DNA from: Thermodesulfobacteriota bacterium
GTDB taxonomy: Bacteria > Desulfobacterota > DSM-4660 > Desulfatiglandales > Desulfatiglandaceae
Direction: 5' to 3'
Assembly (NCBI GenBank): GCA_028278625.1
Contig: JANQDY010000218.1
Location: forward strand, 1 to 45,156
Length of the DNA stretch: 45,156 nucleotides
The position numbers and the translations under genes were made by a program. The notes under the pieces are model-generated. The model was not told the origin of the DNA. It saw nothing but the letters and a program-made list of their open reading frames with translations, and did not search any database. Shown here piece after piece: positions 32,201 to 39,940 of the stretch. Within the stretch, counting starts at the first letter, position 1, and each line of letters starts with the position of its first letter.

Positions 32201-33082
32201 GTGGGTGTTTACACTGCTGTTTTCCATAATGGTTACACGGGTCGATAGGTCCGGATGAAATTTCTGCACCTCTCCCCCGTCCCATACCCCCACCTTCATG
32301 CCGGATCCCTTTAGAAGGTACGGCGCATCGTTTTGAAGGTGGTCCACATTGGACCATACCGCCGCATCCGCATTGTCAGGGCCTTTGGGGAATGGCCGGT
32401 CTTCGATCCAGTTTACTTCATCGCACTCCGCCAATTGGCGAATCATTTCGGGTGGAACGGTCAGAAGTATCCTGTTGCCGCTCAAAAAGCCGGATTGCTC
32501 CGTCACCGCCGAAAACACCTTCAATGTTTTTACAGCTCTGTCAAATTCCACATCCTTGTGAAAAGAGACCATCAGGGAGAGGGTCCCACCGTCATTATAG
32601 GAAAAAGCGTCAAATCCCTTTTCAAGAACGTGAACCGGGAATTTGTCCACGGGATGGATCCCTCCCATGGCATTGACGAAGCCGAGGGATTTTACGCCAT
32701 CGACCCTTGCAGCCGGCATACGGACTTTCCAGGTGTTTGACGGGATATATTCCAAGAGCTGCACGCCGTACCCATGGAGCTGTTCTTTCATTTCCTTGGT
32801 CAAATTCCCTTTAAACTGCAGCAGCACATGGGCACTCTCTTTTTCGATGGATGGTAAATATGAGGGATCCAGCGCAAAGGTGGAATGGCCCATGAAGATC
32901 GGTATCCGTCGCTCACGGGTTGAATCCTGGGGAGTTATGAGGGAAATTGCGGATCTTTCTGCGGGAACGCGGCCTTGTAGGGTTGTAAGCCAGTTCTCAT
33001 CTGCAAACGCCGCAACCTGTAGCGGCAGCAGGCAAAAAAGGACCATGGCAACAACAATATTTACGGCTCCGGAGCGCCTCAT
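29264..33082 (-). CDS. Secreted subtilisin-like serine protease with MopE-type repeats
   Basis: 1272 residues. The signal peptide (VVAMVLFCLLPLQVAAFA) is followed by a propeptide-like region, then an S8 peptidase with Asp268 (VWDGGEV), His294 (NTHATHVAGT), Asn403 (TSGND) and Ser501 (KSGTSMACP). After a P-proprotein-like beta domain comes DADGDGYGDS and three 57-residue repeats plus one partial (C-D-D-I-D-N-D-C-N-P, GETWYGDACDGSDGD, CSGGNQTCSDATGD), Cys- and Asp-rich as in MopE, then a jelly-roll-like domain and a C-terminus (IQAAVSAASSGTTIRIAGGT) like the start of a parallel beta helix. Probably extracellular or surface bound, with Ca2+ or Cu binding. Confidence 0.93.
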   Translation of the reverse strand: MRRSGAVNIVVAMVLFCLLPLQVAAFADENWLTTLQGRVPAERSAISLITPQDSTRERRIPIFMGHSTFALDPSYLPSIEKESAHVLLQFKGNLTKEMKEQLHGYGVQLLEYIPSNTWKVRMPAARVDGVKSLGFVNAMGGIHPVDKFPVHVLEKGFDAFSYNDGGTLSLMVSFHKDVEFDRAVKTLKVFSAVTEQSGFLSGNRILLTVPPEMIRQLAECDEVNWIEDRPFPKGPDNADAAVWSNVDHLQNDAPYLLKGSGMKVGVWDGGEVQKFHPDLSTRVTIMENSSVNTHATHVAGTIAGNGSGNANAKGMAPLASIYSYDYNGDVPQEIISAPVALSNHSWGTITGWEYNYYKDGYWVWFGDSRFGLYSSTARAWDEKVAGVDDPILGGLILVKTSGNDRFDDGVSGGTAHYHVGDNTNFYYDTHPPDPDYGSIPHKGCAKNVITVGAMSDTGGMTSFSSWGPCDDGRIKPDIVANGDGLTSTCPTDTYCIKSGTSMACPVVTGALALIMQHYAQVDSTSYAKVTAYELKALLIQTAVDKGNSGPDYQYGWGLVDAKAAVDLVNQSRDHIRYDALSHGESVAYQVTVPAATSVLKVTAAWTDQPGTVGAAKALVNDLDLELIDPTNGIHRPWVLDKTNPSASATKGVNSLDNVEQVLVNSPQQGTWTIRMKGTDVPSEQAFAVVSNLEFPCSNIYYLDADGDGYGDSNAAGTIEACTQLSGYASNKTDCNDGDAAIHPGAVEKCNDTDDDCNPDTGDGIGETWYGDACDGSDGDLCEEGVYGCSNGNQTCSDATGDIIELCDDIDNDCNPATADGTGETWYGDACDGSDGDLCKEGVYGCSGGNQTCSDATGDKIELCDDIDNDCNPNTGDGTGETWYGDACDGSDGDLCKEGVYGCSGGSQTCSDATGDIVEVCDDIDNDCNPNTGDGSGETWYGDATSCGKGVCSRSGSFICSGGNQVDTCVPGSPPESKETSCSDWLDNDCDGLTDGADPDCISVAAFPFNEGFESGSLASYWIANIGGEGRIRVTTEASPHGGSYHLTMDDTTGNTTFSLNELTLWIDLSGQSNVLLCFYHKNFNDEGNTLPTSFTGSYPGDGVSMSADGTNWTKVQGLVGADGISSSYKQFMVDLDAAAASAGITYNSTFRIKFQQYDNYSLTTDGFAFDDIRLYRNVVSTIAYVKGDGLCAGKSPCYQTIQAAVSAASSGTTIRIAGGTYNETIRLNQSKSLILQGSWDASFAGQTSKTILRYAPKVTQGSVTLQMLKISP
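30260..30847 (-). repeat. Tandem 171-bp repeats inside the protease gene
   Basis: Three complete 171-bp units (30847-30677, 30676-30506, 30505-30335) and a partial fourth to about 30260. Each encodes 57 residues with six Cys and many Asp. They are nearly identical, so copy number could change by slippage or recombination without breaking the frame. Confidence 0.9.
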
Positions 33083-33205
33083 GATCGGATTGCCTCATAA
33101 AACGGGGCGCATTTTCGGGATTCTCGGGGAACCCGCCGACATCTTATGGATTAATCTATCCCATGTGCGGGAAAGTGTCAAGGGAGCCGGATATTGGTAG
33201 CGGTG

Positions 33206-35140
33206 TCACAACGGAAAGAAGCAGGAAACCTGTCTACCGTCCATTTCCTGAATCGACGGGGTTTTCTCTTCACATACGGCTTTTCTTTCGGAACATCTGG
33301 AGAAAAACGGACAACCTTTGGTACTTGTCTCATCTGAGGCAATCTTCCATGTTCCCTGCCATTCCCCCCGGGCGCTTTGAAGCAGCATTTTCGTGTAGGG
33401 GTGCAGGGGTTTTGACAACACAAGCGGGGCCCCGCCCAGCTCCACCAGGCTCCCGGCAAGCATCACGCCGATTCGGTCGCTGATCTTGCGCGCCAAAGCC
33501 ACATCATGACTCACAAACAGCATTGTCAGGCCCCGTTCCGTCTGAAGATCCAGAAGCAGTTTCAGCACCTTTGCCTGAACACTCGGATCAAGGGCACTGG
33601 TCGGTTCATCGGCAATCAAAAGGGAGGGGGAGAGTATCAACGCCCTGGCGATACAGACCCTTTGCAGGGCCCCCATGTTCAATTCATGGGGATATCGTTC
33701 AAGGAATGCCTCGTCGGTGGACAGATGCACGTCCCTTAGAACCGATTTCACCATGTGCCGCTTTTCCCGCTCATCGGCACCCACGCCATGGATCTTGAGC
33801 GGCTCGCTGACGGCGTCATAAACCGTGAACCGATGACTGATGGAGGCTGCCGGGTTCTGATACACCACACCGATTTTCCTGGCAATGGCTGCGGCGTCCC
33901 GCTTCAACCACTCATCTATATGGTGATCCATGAAAGTGCGGTTTCCGGTGTCCTGAGCTGTTACACCCGCGGCAATCATGGCCAGGGTGGTCTTGCCCGA
34001 CCCGGTTTCTCCCACCAGGGAGAGCAATTCTCCGGACTTCAGTGACAGATCCACGAGTTTCAAAGCCGCAACATCATCATACCGCTTACCCACCCCCTCA
34101 AGGGACAGCATCTCAACGATCCCCCGGCGAAGACATCTCACCTGATGATGTGCCACCGTCAGAAGGTCTACCGTATCAGTGCCGCAAGCCTCTATGGGCT
34201 GCGTGCAGCGGCCCTGAAACAGGCATCCCGTGGGCGGGGCGTGACCGTCTGCGTGAGCCGACTCCGGGATTTGAATATGGGTATGGCGGTAACGGCCCTT
34301 GTCATGACGGCCGTGCTGGTGCACCAGGCGGTAAAAGGCGTCGCCCCGAATCCCTCCCAGGTCCCTTGCCGTACCCATGGTGGGATAGGAACGGCCCAGG
34401 GCCATGGTGTAGGGGTGAAGGGGGTTTGACAGCATCTCCCCCGCGGGCAGGGTTTCCATGACCTGCCCCAGGTAAAGGACCGCCATCTGATCCCCATGCC
34501 GCACGGCGAATTCCAGATCATGGGTGATCAGGAGGATCCCCCTTCCCGCTTCCTTGTATCTGCGGATGATCTCCACCACGAACCCTTTGTTCAGGGCATC
34601 CAGGGCGGAGGTGGGTTCATCCATGATCAGGATTTGGGGATCCAGTATGGTGGCCATGGCCAGAAGAGACCGCTGCAACTGCCCGCCGCTCAATTGATGG
34701 GGGTACCGCCCGTGGCATTCCATGGGCAGGCCCATATTGGACAAGGCTTCTGAAGCTTTCCTCGTGGCCTCTTTTCGATCTCCACCGAACCTTTGAAAAA
34801 CCGGCTCAGCCACCTGGTCGATGATTCGGTAGGCAGGATTGAGGGCTTCCCCGCCGTTTTGGAAAACCATGGCAATCTGCCCCCATCTCAACCGATTGAG
34901 GGCACGGACATCTGAAAATTCAATCTCACGGTCATTGAGAAATATTTTGCCTTCCGTCTCGGCGCTTTGAGGGAGCAGTCCCATGCAGGCCTTGCCGAGG
35001 GTTGTCTTGCCGGATCCCGATTCCCCCACCAGTGCCAGGCACTCTCCCGGTTTCACCGCCAGCGTCGCCTCCTCCAGGGCCTGTATGCTGTGATCCCCAT
35101 CCCGATACACCACACTGAAATCCCTTATCGTCAGACTCAT
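33206..35140 (-). CDS. Peptide/nickel-type ABC importer, two ATPase domains fused
   Basis: 644 residues equal to DppD plus DppF in one chain. Domain 1 has Walker A at 39-47 (GESGSGKTT), LSGGQLQRSLLAM and LIMDEPTSALD; the C-terminal GCLFQGRC segment is the Opp/Dpp-specific Cys motif. Domain 2 has GETGSGKTT, then LNMGALQRVCIARAL where LSGGQ is expected, then LIADEPTSALD and GCPFFSRC. The second domain therefore has a degenerate signature (N-M-G-A-L). Last gene of the operon; the ATG overlaps the permease stop. Confidence 0.94.
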   Translation of the reverse strand: MSLTIRDFSVVYRDGDHSIQALEEATLAVKPGECLALVGESGSGKTTLGKACMGLLPQSAETEGKIFLNDREIEFSDVRALNRLRWGQIAMVFQNGGEALNPAYRIIDQVAEPVFQRFGGDRKEATRKASEALSNMGLPMECHGRYPHQLSGGQLQRSLLAMATILDPQILIMDEPTSALDALNKGFVVEIIRRYKEAGRGILLITHDLEFAVRHGDQMAVLYLGQVMETLPAGEMLSNPLHPYTMALGRSYPTMGTARDLGGIRGDAFYRLVHQHGRHDKGRYRHTHIQIPESAHADGHAPPTGCLFQGRCTQPIEACGTDTVDLLTVAHHQVRCLRRGIVEMLSLEGVGKRYDDVAALKLVDLSLKSGELLSLVGETGSGKTTLAMIAAGVTAQDTGNRTFMDHHIDEWLKRDAAAIARKIGVVYQNPAASISHRFTVYDAVSEPLKIHGVGADEREKRHMVKSVLRDVHLSTDEAFLERYPHELNMGALQRVCIARALILSPSLLIADEPTSALDPSVQAKVLKLLLDLQTERGLTMLFVSHDVALARKISDRIGVMLAGSLVELGGAPLVLSKPLHPYTKMLLQSARGEWQGTWKIASDETSTKGCPFFSRCSERKAVCEEKTPSIQEMDGRQVSCFFPL

Positions 35141-35991
35141 GAGGTCCTCCCGGGCATCCCCGTTTTCAACCGGGGGTCAATCACCTTTTCAAGACTGATG
35201 GCCAGAAAGGTGACCATCATGATGAGCAGGGAAAGGCAGAGGATCGGGGGGAAAAGCCAGTGCCACCAGATATCCAGATAGTAGAACCCGAGGGCGTAGT
35301 TGATCATCATGCCGAGGGATTTGCGGCTGGGGTCCAAAAGCCCCAAGAAAGCTAAAGACGCCTCCATGAACATGGCCATGCGGGCCTTGGCGGCAAACCC
35401 GATGAGGTAGAGGGGAAACATCTCGGGGATGAGATGACGTCTCAAAATGTATGCACTCCCGCCCCCCATCTGCCTTGCGGCACGCACGTGGAGGCTTTCC
35501 TTGAGGCTCAGGATCTGGGCCCGGATGGTTTTGCCGATGGTGGGCCAGATGAGTCCCGCCAGGATGAGGGCCAGAAAAAGGGGCGACGGCCGAAAAAGCG
35601 CCGCAACGAGAATAAGAACCATGATGGCGGGGGTCGCCATGAGCACATCGGCCAGACGCATAAGCACCAAATCCACCACGCCCCCGAACCATCCGGAAAC
35701 GGCCCCTGCCAGCACCCCCAGGGAGAGGGCCGCCGCCGCACTGATGAGACCGAAAAGTAAGGTATTCCGGACTGCGTAAAGCAGCTCCGAGAAGATATCC
35801 TGACCGCCGTCATTGACACCCAGAAGATGGATTGCGGATGGTGTTGCCAGCGGTTCAAAATCCATATTCCAGGGATCGAAGGGCGCCAGAAGCGGCCCCA
35901 GAAGGGCAACACCAACGAAAAAGAGGGCCAGCGTCATGCCCGACAGGAACCAGGGATCCTTCCTGAGACTGCCAAGAACATTAACGTGCAT
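35137..35991 (-). CDS. ABC transporter permease (DppC type)
   Basis: 284 residues with six membrane segments and the EAA-like loop RAARQMGGGSAYILRRHLIP that contacts the ATPase. The N-terminus DPWFLSGMTLALFFVGVALL and LLGVNDGGQDIFSELLYAVR are typical of DppC/OppC. It overlaps the ATPase start by four bases. Confidence 0.93.
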   Translation of the reverse strand: MHVNVLGSLRKDPWFLSGMTLALFFVGVALLGPLLAPFDPWNMDFEPLATPSAIHLLGVNDGGQDIFSELLYAVRNTLLFGLISAAAALSLGVLAGAVSGWFGGVVDLVLMRLADVLMATPAIMVLILVAALFRPSPLFLALILAGLIWPTIGKTIRAQILSLKESLHVRAARQMGGGSAYILRRHLIPEMFPLYLIGFAAKARMAMFMEASLAFLGLLDPSRKSLGMMINYALGFYYLDIWWHWLFPPILCLSLLIMMVTFLAISLEKVIDPRLKTGMPGRTS

Positions 35992-36964
35992 GGCGGATCC
36001 TGGGATCGATGATCCGGTAAGTGAATTCCAATGCGAAAAAGACGGCCAGAATCATCAGGGAACTGATGAGCACCACCGCCTGAATCACCGGCAGATCCCG
36101 CGCGGCAATGGCATTGTAAAGGAGCGTGCCGACGCCTGGATAGGAATTGATCTTCTCCACCACCAGGGCACCGGTGATCATGAAAGCCAGCCGCATGGCA
36201 AAACGGTTCACCACCGGAAGCAGGGCATTTCTGGCCGCATGAACGTACCGGATGCGGACGGGCGGCAGCCCCTTTGCCCTGGCGGTATTGATATAGTCTG
36301 CCATAATGACCATGATCATGCTGTTTCGCGTGAGCAGAAAATTGCCCGGAAGATAGGCCAGCACCAGAGTAAAAAGCGGAAGGATCAAATGATGACCCAC
36401 ATCCAGCAGATACTCAAATAAATCCTTCTCCCCGTAGGCGGTCTCGGCACCGGCCGCCGGAAACCATTGAAGATTGAGAGCAAAAACAAAGAGCAGGATG
36501 ACCCCGGTGCAGATCTCGGGAATCCCTTCAAGGGCCGTCATGCCTCCCACCACCCCCTTTTCAAAGGGGCCGTTTCGCCGCCAGGCCGCCTCCACCCCCG
36601 CCACAAAACCGATGAGCATGGAAATCACGTGGGCCGACCCCATGAGCAGAAGGGTCCACGGCAGGGCCCCCAGAAAAAGGGCCGCCACGGGCCTTTGGAA
36701 CACATAGGAATACCCCCATTGGAACCGGACCAGACGCAGCAGGTAATGCCAAAAGCCTTCGTCCTGGCCATAGTATTCCCTGAGCGCCGCTTCCTGTTCC
36801 GCCGTGAGCGTGACCTGGGAAGCGCCGTAGGTGGCCGTCACGAAATCCCCGGGCAGAAACCGCGGCAGCACATAGCTGAGCCATGTCATTATCAGGGCAG
36901 CCAGACAAAAGGTGGCCAAAAGCCCCAGATCTCTCTGCATCATCCCTTTCAACCCATCCACCAT
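35981..36964 (-). CDS. ABC transporter permease (DppB type)
   Basis: 327 residues, six membrane segments. LPRFLPGDFVTATYG near the N-terminus and YINTARAKGLPPVRIRYVHA then ARNALLPV, the permease EAA loop, are standard for DppB/OppB. The ATG at 36964 lies next to a family B repeat; codons 8-9 are also ATG (36943, 36940), so the first seven residues (MVDGLKG) may be repeat derived. It overlaps the DppC-type gene by 11 bases. Confidence 0.92.
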   Translation of the reverse strand: MVDGLKGMMQRDLGLLATFCLAALIMTWLSYVLPRFLPGDFVTATYGASQVTLTAEQEAALREYYGQDEGFWHYLLRLVRFQWGYSYVFQRPVAALFLGALPWTLLLMGSAHVISMLIGFVAGVEAAWRRNGPFEKGVVGGMTALEGIPEICTGVILLFVFALNLQWFPAAGAETAYGEKDLFEYLLDVGHHLILPLFTLVLAYLPGNFLLTRNSMIMVIMADYINTARAKGLPPVRIRYVHAARNALLPVVNRFAMRLAFMITGALVVEKINSYPGVGTLLYNAIAARDLPVIQAVVLISSLMILAVFFALEFTYRIIDPRIRHAR

Positions 36965-37005
36965 GAGCCATGAGCCATCAGCTATGAGCCATCAGCCAAC
37001 AACGA
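36960..37005. repeat. Repeat family B between binding protein and permease genes
   Basis: ATGAGCCATGAGCCATCAGC units. They encode the last residues (LLADGS) of the binding protein and perhaps the first of the permease. Confidence 0.75.
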
Positions 37006-38592
37006 CATTTTGTTCTGCGCAATGGGAATGCCCAGCGCTATGCCCCCTTTGGTGTAATACCACCTTATCCCTTTTTTCGGATTGTACGCCGTCATGGAGA
37101 CGGGATAATAAATGGAGATGGCTGGCAGCTCATCGGCATAGATTTCCTGGATTTTCCCCACCAGGGCCTTCCGTTTTGACGCATCCATTTCAATCATCTG
37201 CAGATTCAGAAGTCTCAGGAGTTCCCGGTTTTTACCGTAACGGGCGGAATTGACGGAACCCGCAACCTTTGGGCTGATCATGCGATCGAGAATCAAGGCA
37301 TCCCCCAGAAGGCCCCCATGGCCGGAAATGGCCAGGTCAAAATCCCATTTTACCACTTTGGCATCTGCCGTGGCCTGCTCCAGATTGACCAGATCAACGC
37401 TAATGCCCGCTTTTTCCAACTGCCTTTTTAGCACCTCCCCATCCCGGTCCGCCATGGATTCCCCAGCGATGGAAATGTTGGACGCAATGAGCTCCAGCTT
37501 CAGCGGTTTTCCGTCCTTTAGAAAGAACCCTTCACGGTTTTTCTGATACCCCAATTCGCTTACAATCTCCCGGGCCTTTTCCGTGTCGTGAGGATAACTC
37601 GGGGTATTGGGGTTGTAGAAAGGGTGGTCGGGAGAGAGCAGTCCAAAGGAAGCGGGCGACCCAAAGCCTCTGTGCGCCTTGTCGATGATCTCCTGCTGAT
37701 GGATGGCAAAGGCCAGGGCCTGTCGAAACCGTTTTTCGTTTAACGGCGGCTTTCGATGATTGATCATCAGTTTTTTGTTCCAGCCCCGGGGACTTTCGAG
37801 AACCGTCATCCCCTTTTTCCTGAGAGGACCCGCCATGTCCGGCTTGATGTTCACCAGATCCGCTTTTCCGCTCAGAAGCGTCATCAACGGATTCCCCGAC
37901 TTGATGTAGATCAAGCGGCTGACAACCGGCTTGCCCAGATAGTAGTCCTCATTGGCCTCAAAGAGATAGGTCCCCCGGGTGTTGTCAAAATCCACATACC
38001 TAAACGGTCCCGTCCCCACAAAGGCCCCAGGGGCATGGTACTTTTTAGGATCTTTCACTTTCTCCCAGATATGCCTGGGGATGATCGGCATGGTCCCGCC
38101 CACGTAGGCCATGAAGGGCGCATATGGTTCCTTGAGTGTTATGGCAACCTTTGAAAGCCCCAGCACTTCCGCCCCGGCCACCTTGTTCAATGGCACCCAC
38201 TGGTAGGGATGTCTCTTGAAATAATCAATGGTAAACACCACGTCATCCGCCGTAAAAGGCGTTCCATCGTGCCATTGCACACCCTCCTGAAGTTCAAAAA
38301 CGAACCGTAAATTTTCCGGTTCGTATTGCCACGATTTGGCCAGCGCCGGGATATACCCCTTTTTATCCTTCCAGACCAGCGTATCGAAAACAAAGGCCAT
38401 CCGCAGGTATCCGGGGCCCCGGGGATAATGTCTGTAGGGGTTGGGATATCCCCAGTCCCCCTTTCCGTCGCCAATGCGAATCTCCTTGGCAGGATTCTCC
38501 GCAAAAACACCAATGGGCAATACCCAAAAAACACACAACATCAGGATTGCCCAAAAAAAAGATCGAAAAAAAAGATTCACATATGAATACAT
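36982..38592 (-). CDS. Extracellular solute-binding protein family 5 (peptide/nickel type)
   Basis: 536 residues. A signal peptide (FFWAILMLCVFWVLPIGVFA) precedes the mature protein. PALAKSWQYEPENLRFVFEL, GVQWHDGTPFTADDVVFTID, GTGPFRYVDFD and RQALAFAIHQQEIID are characteristic SBP family 5 segments. It captures the substrate (peptide, opine or metal chelate; unknown) in the periplasm for the permeases downstream. First gene of a four-gene operon reaching 33206. Its leader holds a strong terminator hairpin. Confidence 0.93.
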   Translation of the reverse strand: MYSYVNLFFRSFFWAILMLCVFWVLPIGVFAENPAKEIRIGDGKGDWGYPNPYRHYPRGPGYLRMAFVFDTLVWKDKKGYIPALAKSWQYEPENLRFVFELQEGVQWHDGTPFTADDVVFTIDYFKRHPYQWVPLNKVAGAEVLGLSKVAITLKEPYAPFMAYVGGTMPIIPRHIWEKVKDPKKYHAPGAFVGTGPFRYVDFDNTRGTYLFEANEDYYLGKPVVSRLIYIKSGNPLMTLLSGKADLVNIKPDMAGPLRKKGMTVLESPRGWNKKLMINHRKPPLNEKRFRQALAFAIHQQEIIDKAHRGFGSPASFGLLSPDHPFYNPNTPSYPHDTEKAREIVSELGYQKNREGFFLKDGKPLKLELIASNISIAGESMADRDGEVLKRQLEKAGISVDLVNLEQATADAKVVKWDFDLAISGHGGLLGDALILDRMISPKVAGSVNSARYGKNRELLRLLNLQMIEMDASKRKALVGKIQEIYADELPAISIYYPVSMTAYNPKKGIRWYYTKGGIALGIPIAQNKMSLLADGS

Positions 38593-38627
38593 GCTGTTCT
38601 CCCGTTACAGGTCTCTGGTTTCCGCGC

Positions 38628-38683
38628 AAAAAAAAGCCACCAAGGCATACCTTACATTCAATAAGGAAACGCCTTCGTGGCTT
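38628..38683 (-). terminator. Strong intrinsic terminator in the leader of the ABC operon
   Basis: On the minus strand GCCACGAAGGC pairs with GCCTTGGTGGC (10 of 11 bases), with an inner stem CCTTA/TAAGG, followed by eight T. It lies about 35 bp upstream of the binding-protein start. It may end the AMIN-protein transcript or act as an attenuator for the ABC operon. Confidence 0.85.
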
Positions 38684-38781
38684 AAATGATCGTTTGGGTT
38701 TTAGACGAACGTTACTTCACGGAATTTCGGCTTCTTGCCGAATTTTTGCTGCACCTTAGTCTTACATAGCGCCGTTGTCAA
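38684..38781 (-). promoter_or_regulatory. Promoter-like boxes and structured leader with a possible leader peptide
   Basis: TTGACA (38781-38776), 17 bases, TAAGGT (38758-38753). Downstream is the hairpin TTCGGC-AAGAA-GCCGAA and a coding-like end VQQKFGKKPKFREVTFV then TAA just before the terminator. That frame could start at GTG. The combination suggests an attenuator, riboswitch or small RNA of about 115 nt; I do not recognise a known class. Confidence 0.5.
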
Positions 38782-38799
38782 GGGCAAAAGCCGCCATCT

Positions 38800-39246
38800 T
38801 TATTCCTTTGAAAACACATAGACACAGTACTGACGCTCTACCTCATAATACCTCGGTTCAACCGTAAAATTTAGGGACGGGTTCAGATCGATGACAATTC
38901 TTAGCTTCTCTTTTGATCTGTGAAGGTGCGTCCGAATTTGTTGGATCTGATGTCCGTCCACTTTGAACCGTGTTTTTCCACGCCACCGCGACACCGGTTT
39001 GATGTCGATAACGATTCTCGGTTTCTTTCCTGGAATGGAAAAAATGGCCGGAGAACAAAAACGATTGAGTGAAAAGCAAACAAATTCCGCACCACTGCTT
39101 TCCTTCTGGAACTGCAAGTCCCCGACAATGACTTTATCCGCTTCAGCATCCTCCGAACCGGTTTCGCCGAACGCCCCCGTTGAAGGGCAAACCGTCAGCA
39201 ACAGTGTTAACAATCCGAGAATAAAAAAGGGTAGAATGATTCTCAT
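38800..39246 (-). CDS. Secreted AMIN-domain protein
   Basis: 148 residues. The N-terminus is a signal peptide (MRIILPFFILGLLTLLLTVC). The remainder has VIVGDLQFQKESSGAEFVCF, PRIVIDIKPV and IQQIRTHLHRSKEKLRIVID then LNP, the repeated strand pattern of AMIN domains (cell-envelope or peptidoglycan targeting; found in AmiC and PilQ). There is only the AMIN domain and no enzyme domain. About 290 bp without a gene lies upstream. Confidence 0.85.
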   Translation of the reverse strand: MRIILPFFILGLLTLLLTVCPSTGAFGETGSEDAEADKVIVGDLQFQKESSGAEFVCFSLNRFCSPAIFSIPGKKPRIVIDIKPVSRWRGKTRFKVDGHQIQQIRTHLHRSKEKLRIVIDLNPSLNFTVEPRYYEVERQYCVYVFSKE

Positions 39247-39249
39247 TTG

Positions 39250-39541
39250 AAAACGCCTCCAAGGTTCGAATTGGAAACAAATTACCCCAGAATCCCTTTA
39301 CCTTCAAGTGTTTCCTGGCCAATCCACTGGAATGCCCTCCACCATCTGCTGGTTCTTCATTCAAAAAAATCGAGATTTTCCAGCCACCTCGTCCCTAAAA
39401 ACCTTGAATTTTGATGATAACACGATCATTATTCAGACATAATAACGAAAAAGTCTCTCAAAACGCACCAAACATGGTTTCATTTTGTTTGCGTCAGTAA
39501 AATGGGAATCAAGTCTCGATTTCCCCATCCGAGGAGAATAT
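39250..39541. other. Intergenic region between divergent genes
   Basis: Must hold promoters for the AMIN protein (left) and the cupin (right). I see the cupin's Shine-Dalgarno GAGGAG at its right end but no clear operator or repeat. Confidence 0.5.
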
Positions 39542-39922
39542 ATGACCGTCAAAATCGAAACAATCAAAAGCCACCGGGACAAACGGGGGTTCGTCTTTGA
39601 ACCCATTTTAGAAGAGCTGATCGCTTCCCAGCGCAACATGCACGTGGTTGTGAGCAATCCGGGGGCGGTTCGTGGAAATCACTACCACTTGAAAGGAACG
39701 GAAATCATTGCGGTCACCGGATCTGCCCGAGTGCGTATCAAGGAAGACGGTGAGATGCGAGAGATTACGGTGCCAGAAAACGAAGTCTATGCTTTTACTT
39801 TTCCCCCCGGCGTATCCCACGCCATTTTGAACGCCGGGACCGAGCCGCACATATTGGCGGCGTTTAACACCGTCCCACATGATCCGGATCATCCGGATAC
39901 GGTTGAAGACAGGTTGATATAG
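39542..39922 (+). CDS. Cupin-fold protein (WxcM/FdtA- or RmlC-like)
   Basis: 126 residues. DKRGFVFEPI at the start, GAVRGNHYHLKGTEIIAVTG with two His of the first cupin motif, FTFPPGVSHAILNAGTEPHI with the second. The size and D-x-R-G-x-x-x-E-x start resemble sugar-nucleotide cupins, but a specific substrate cannot be claimed. The ATG at 39542 follows GAGGAG by six bases; the longer frame from 39485 lacks family sequence. Confidence 0.82.
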   Translation: MTVKIETIKSHRDKRGFVFEPILEELIASQRNMHVVVSNPGAVRGNHYHLKGTEIIAVTGSARVRIKEDGEMREITVPENEVYAFTFPPGVSHAILNAGTEPHILAAFNTVPHDPDHPDTVEDRLI

Positions 39923-39940
39923 CCGAGGTTCAAGAACTCG

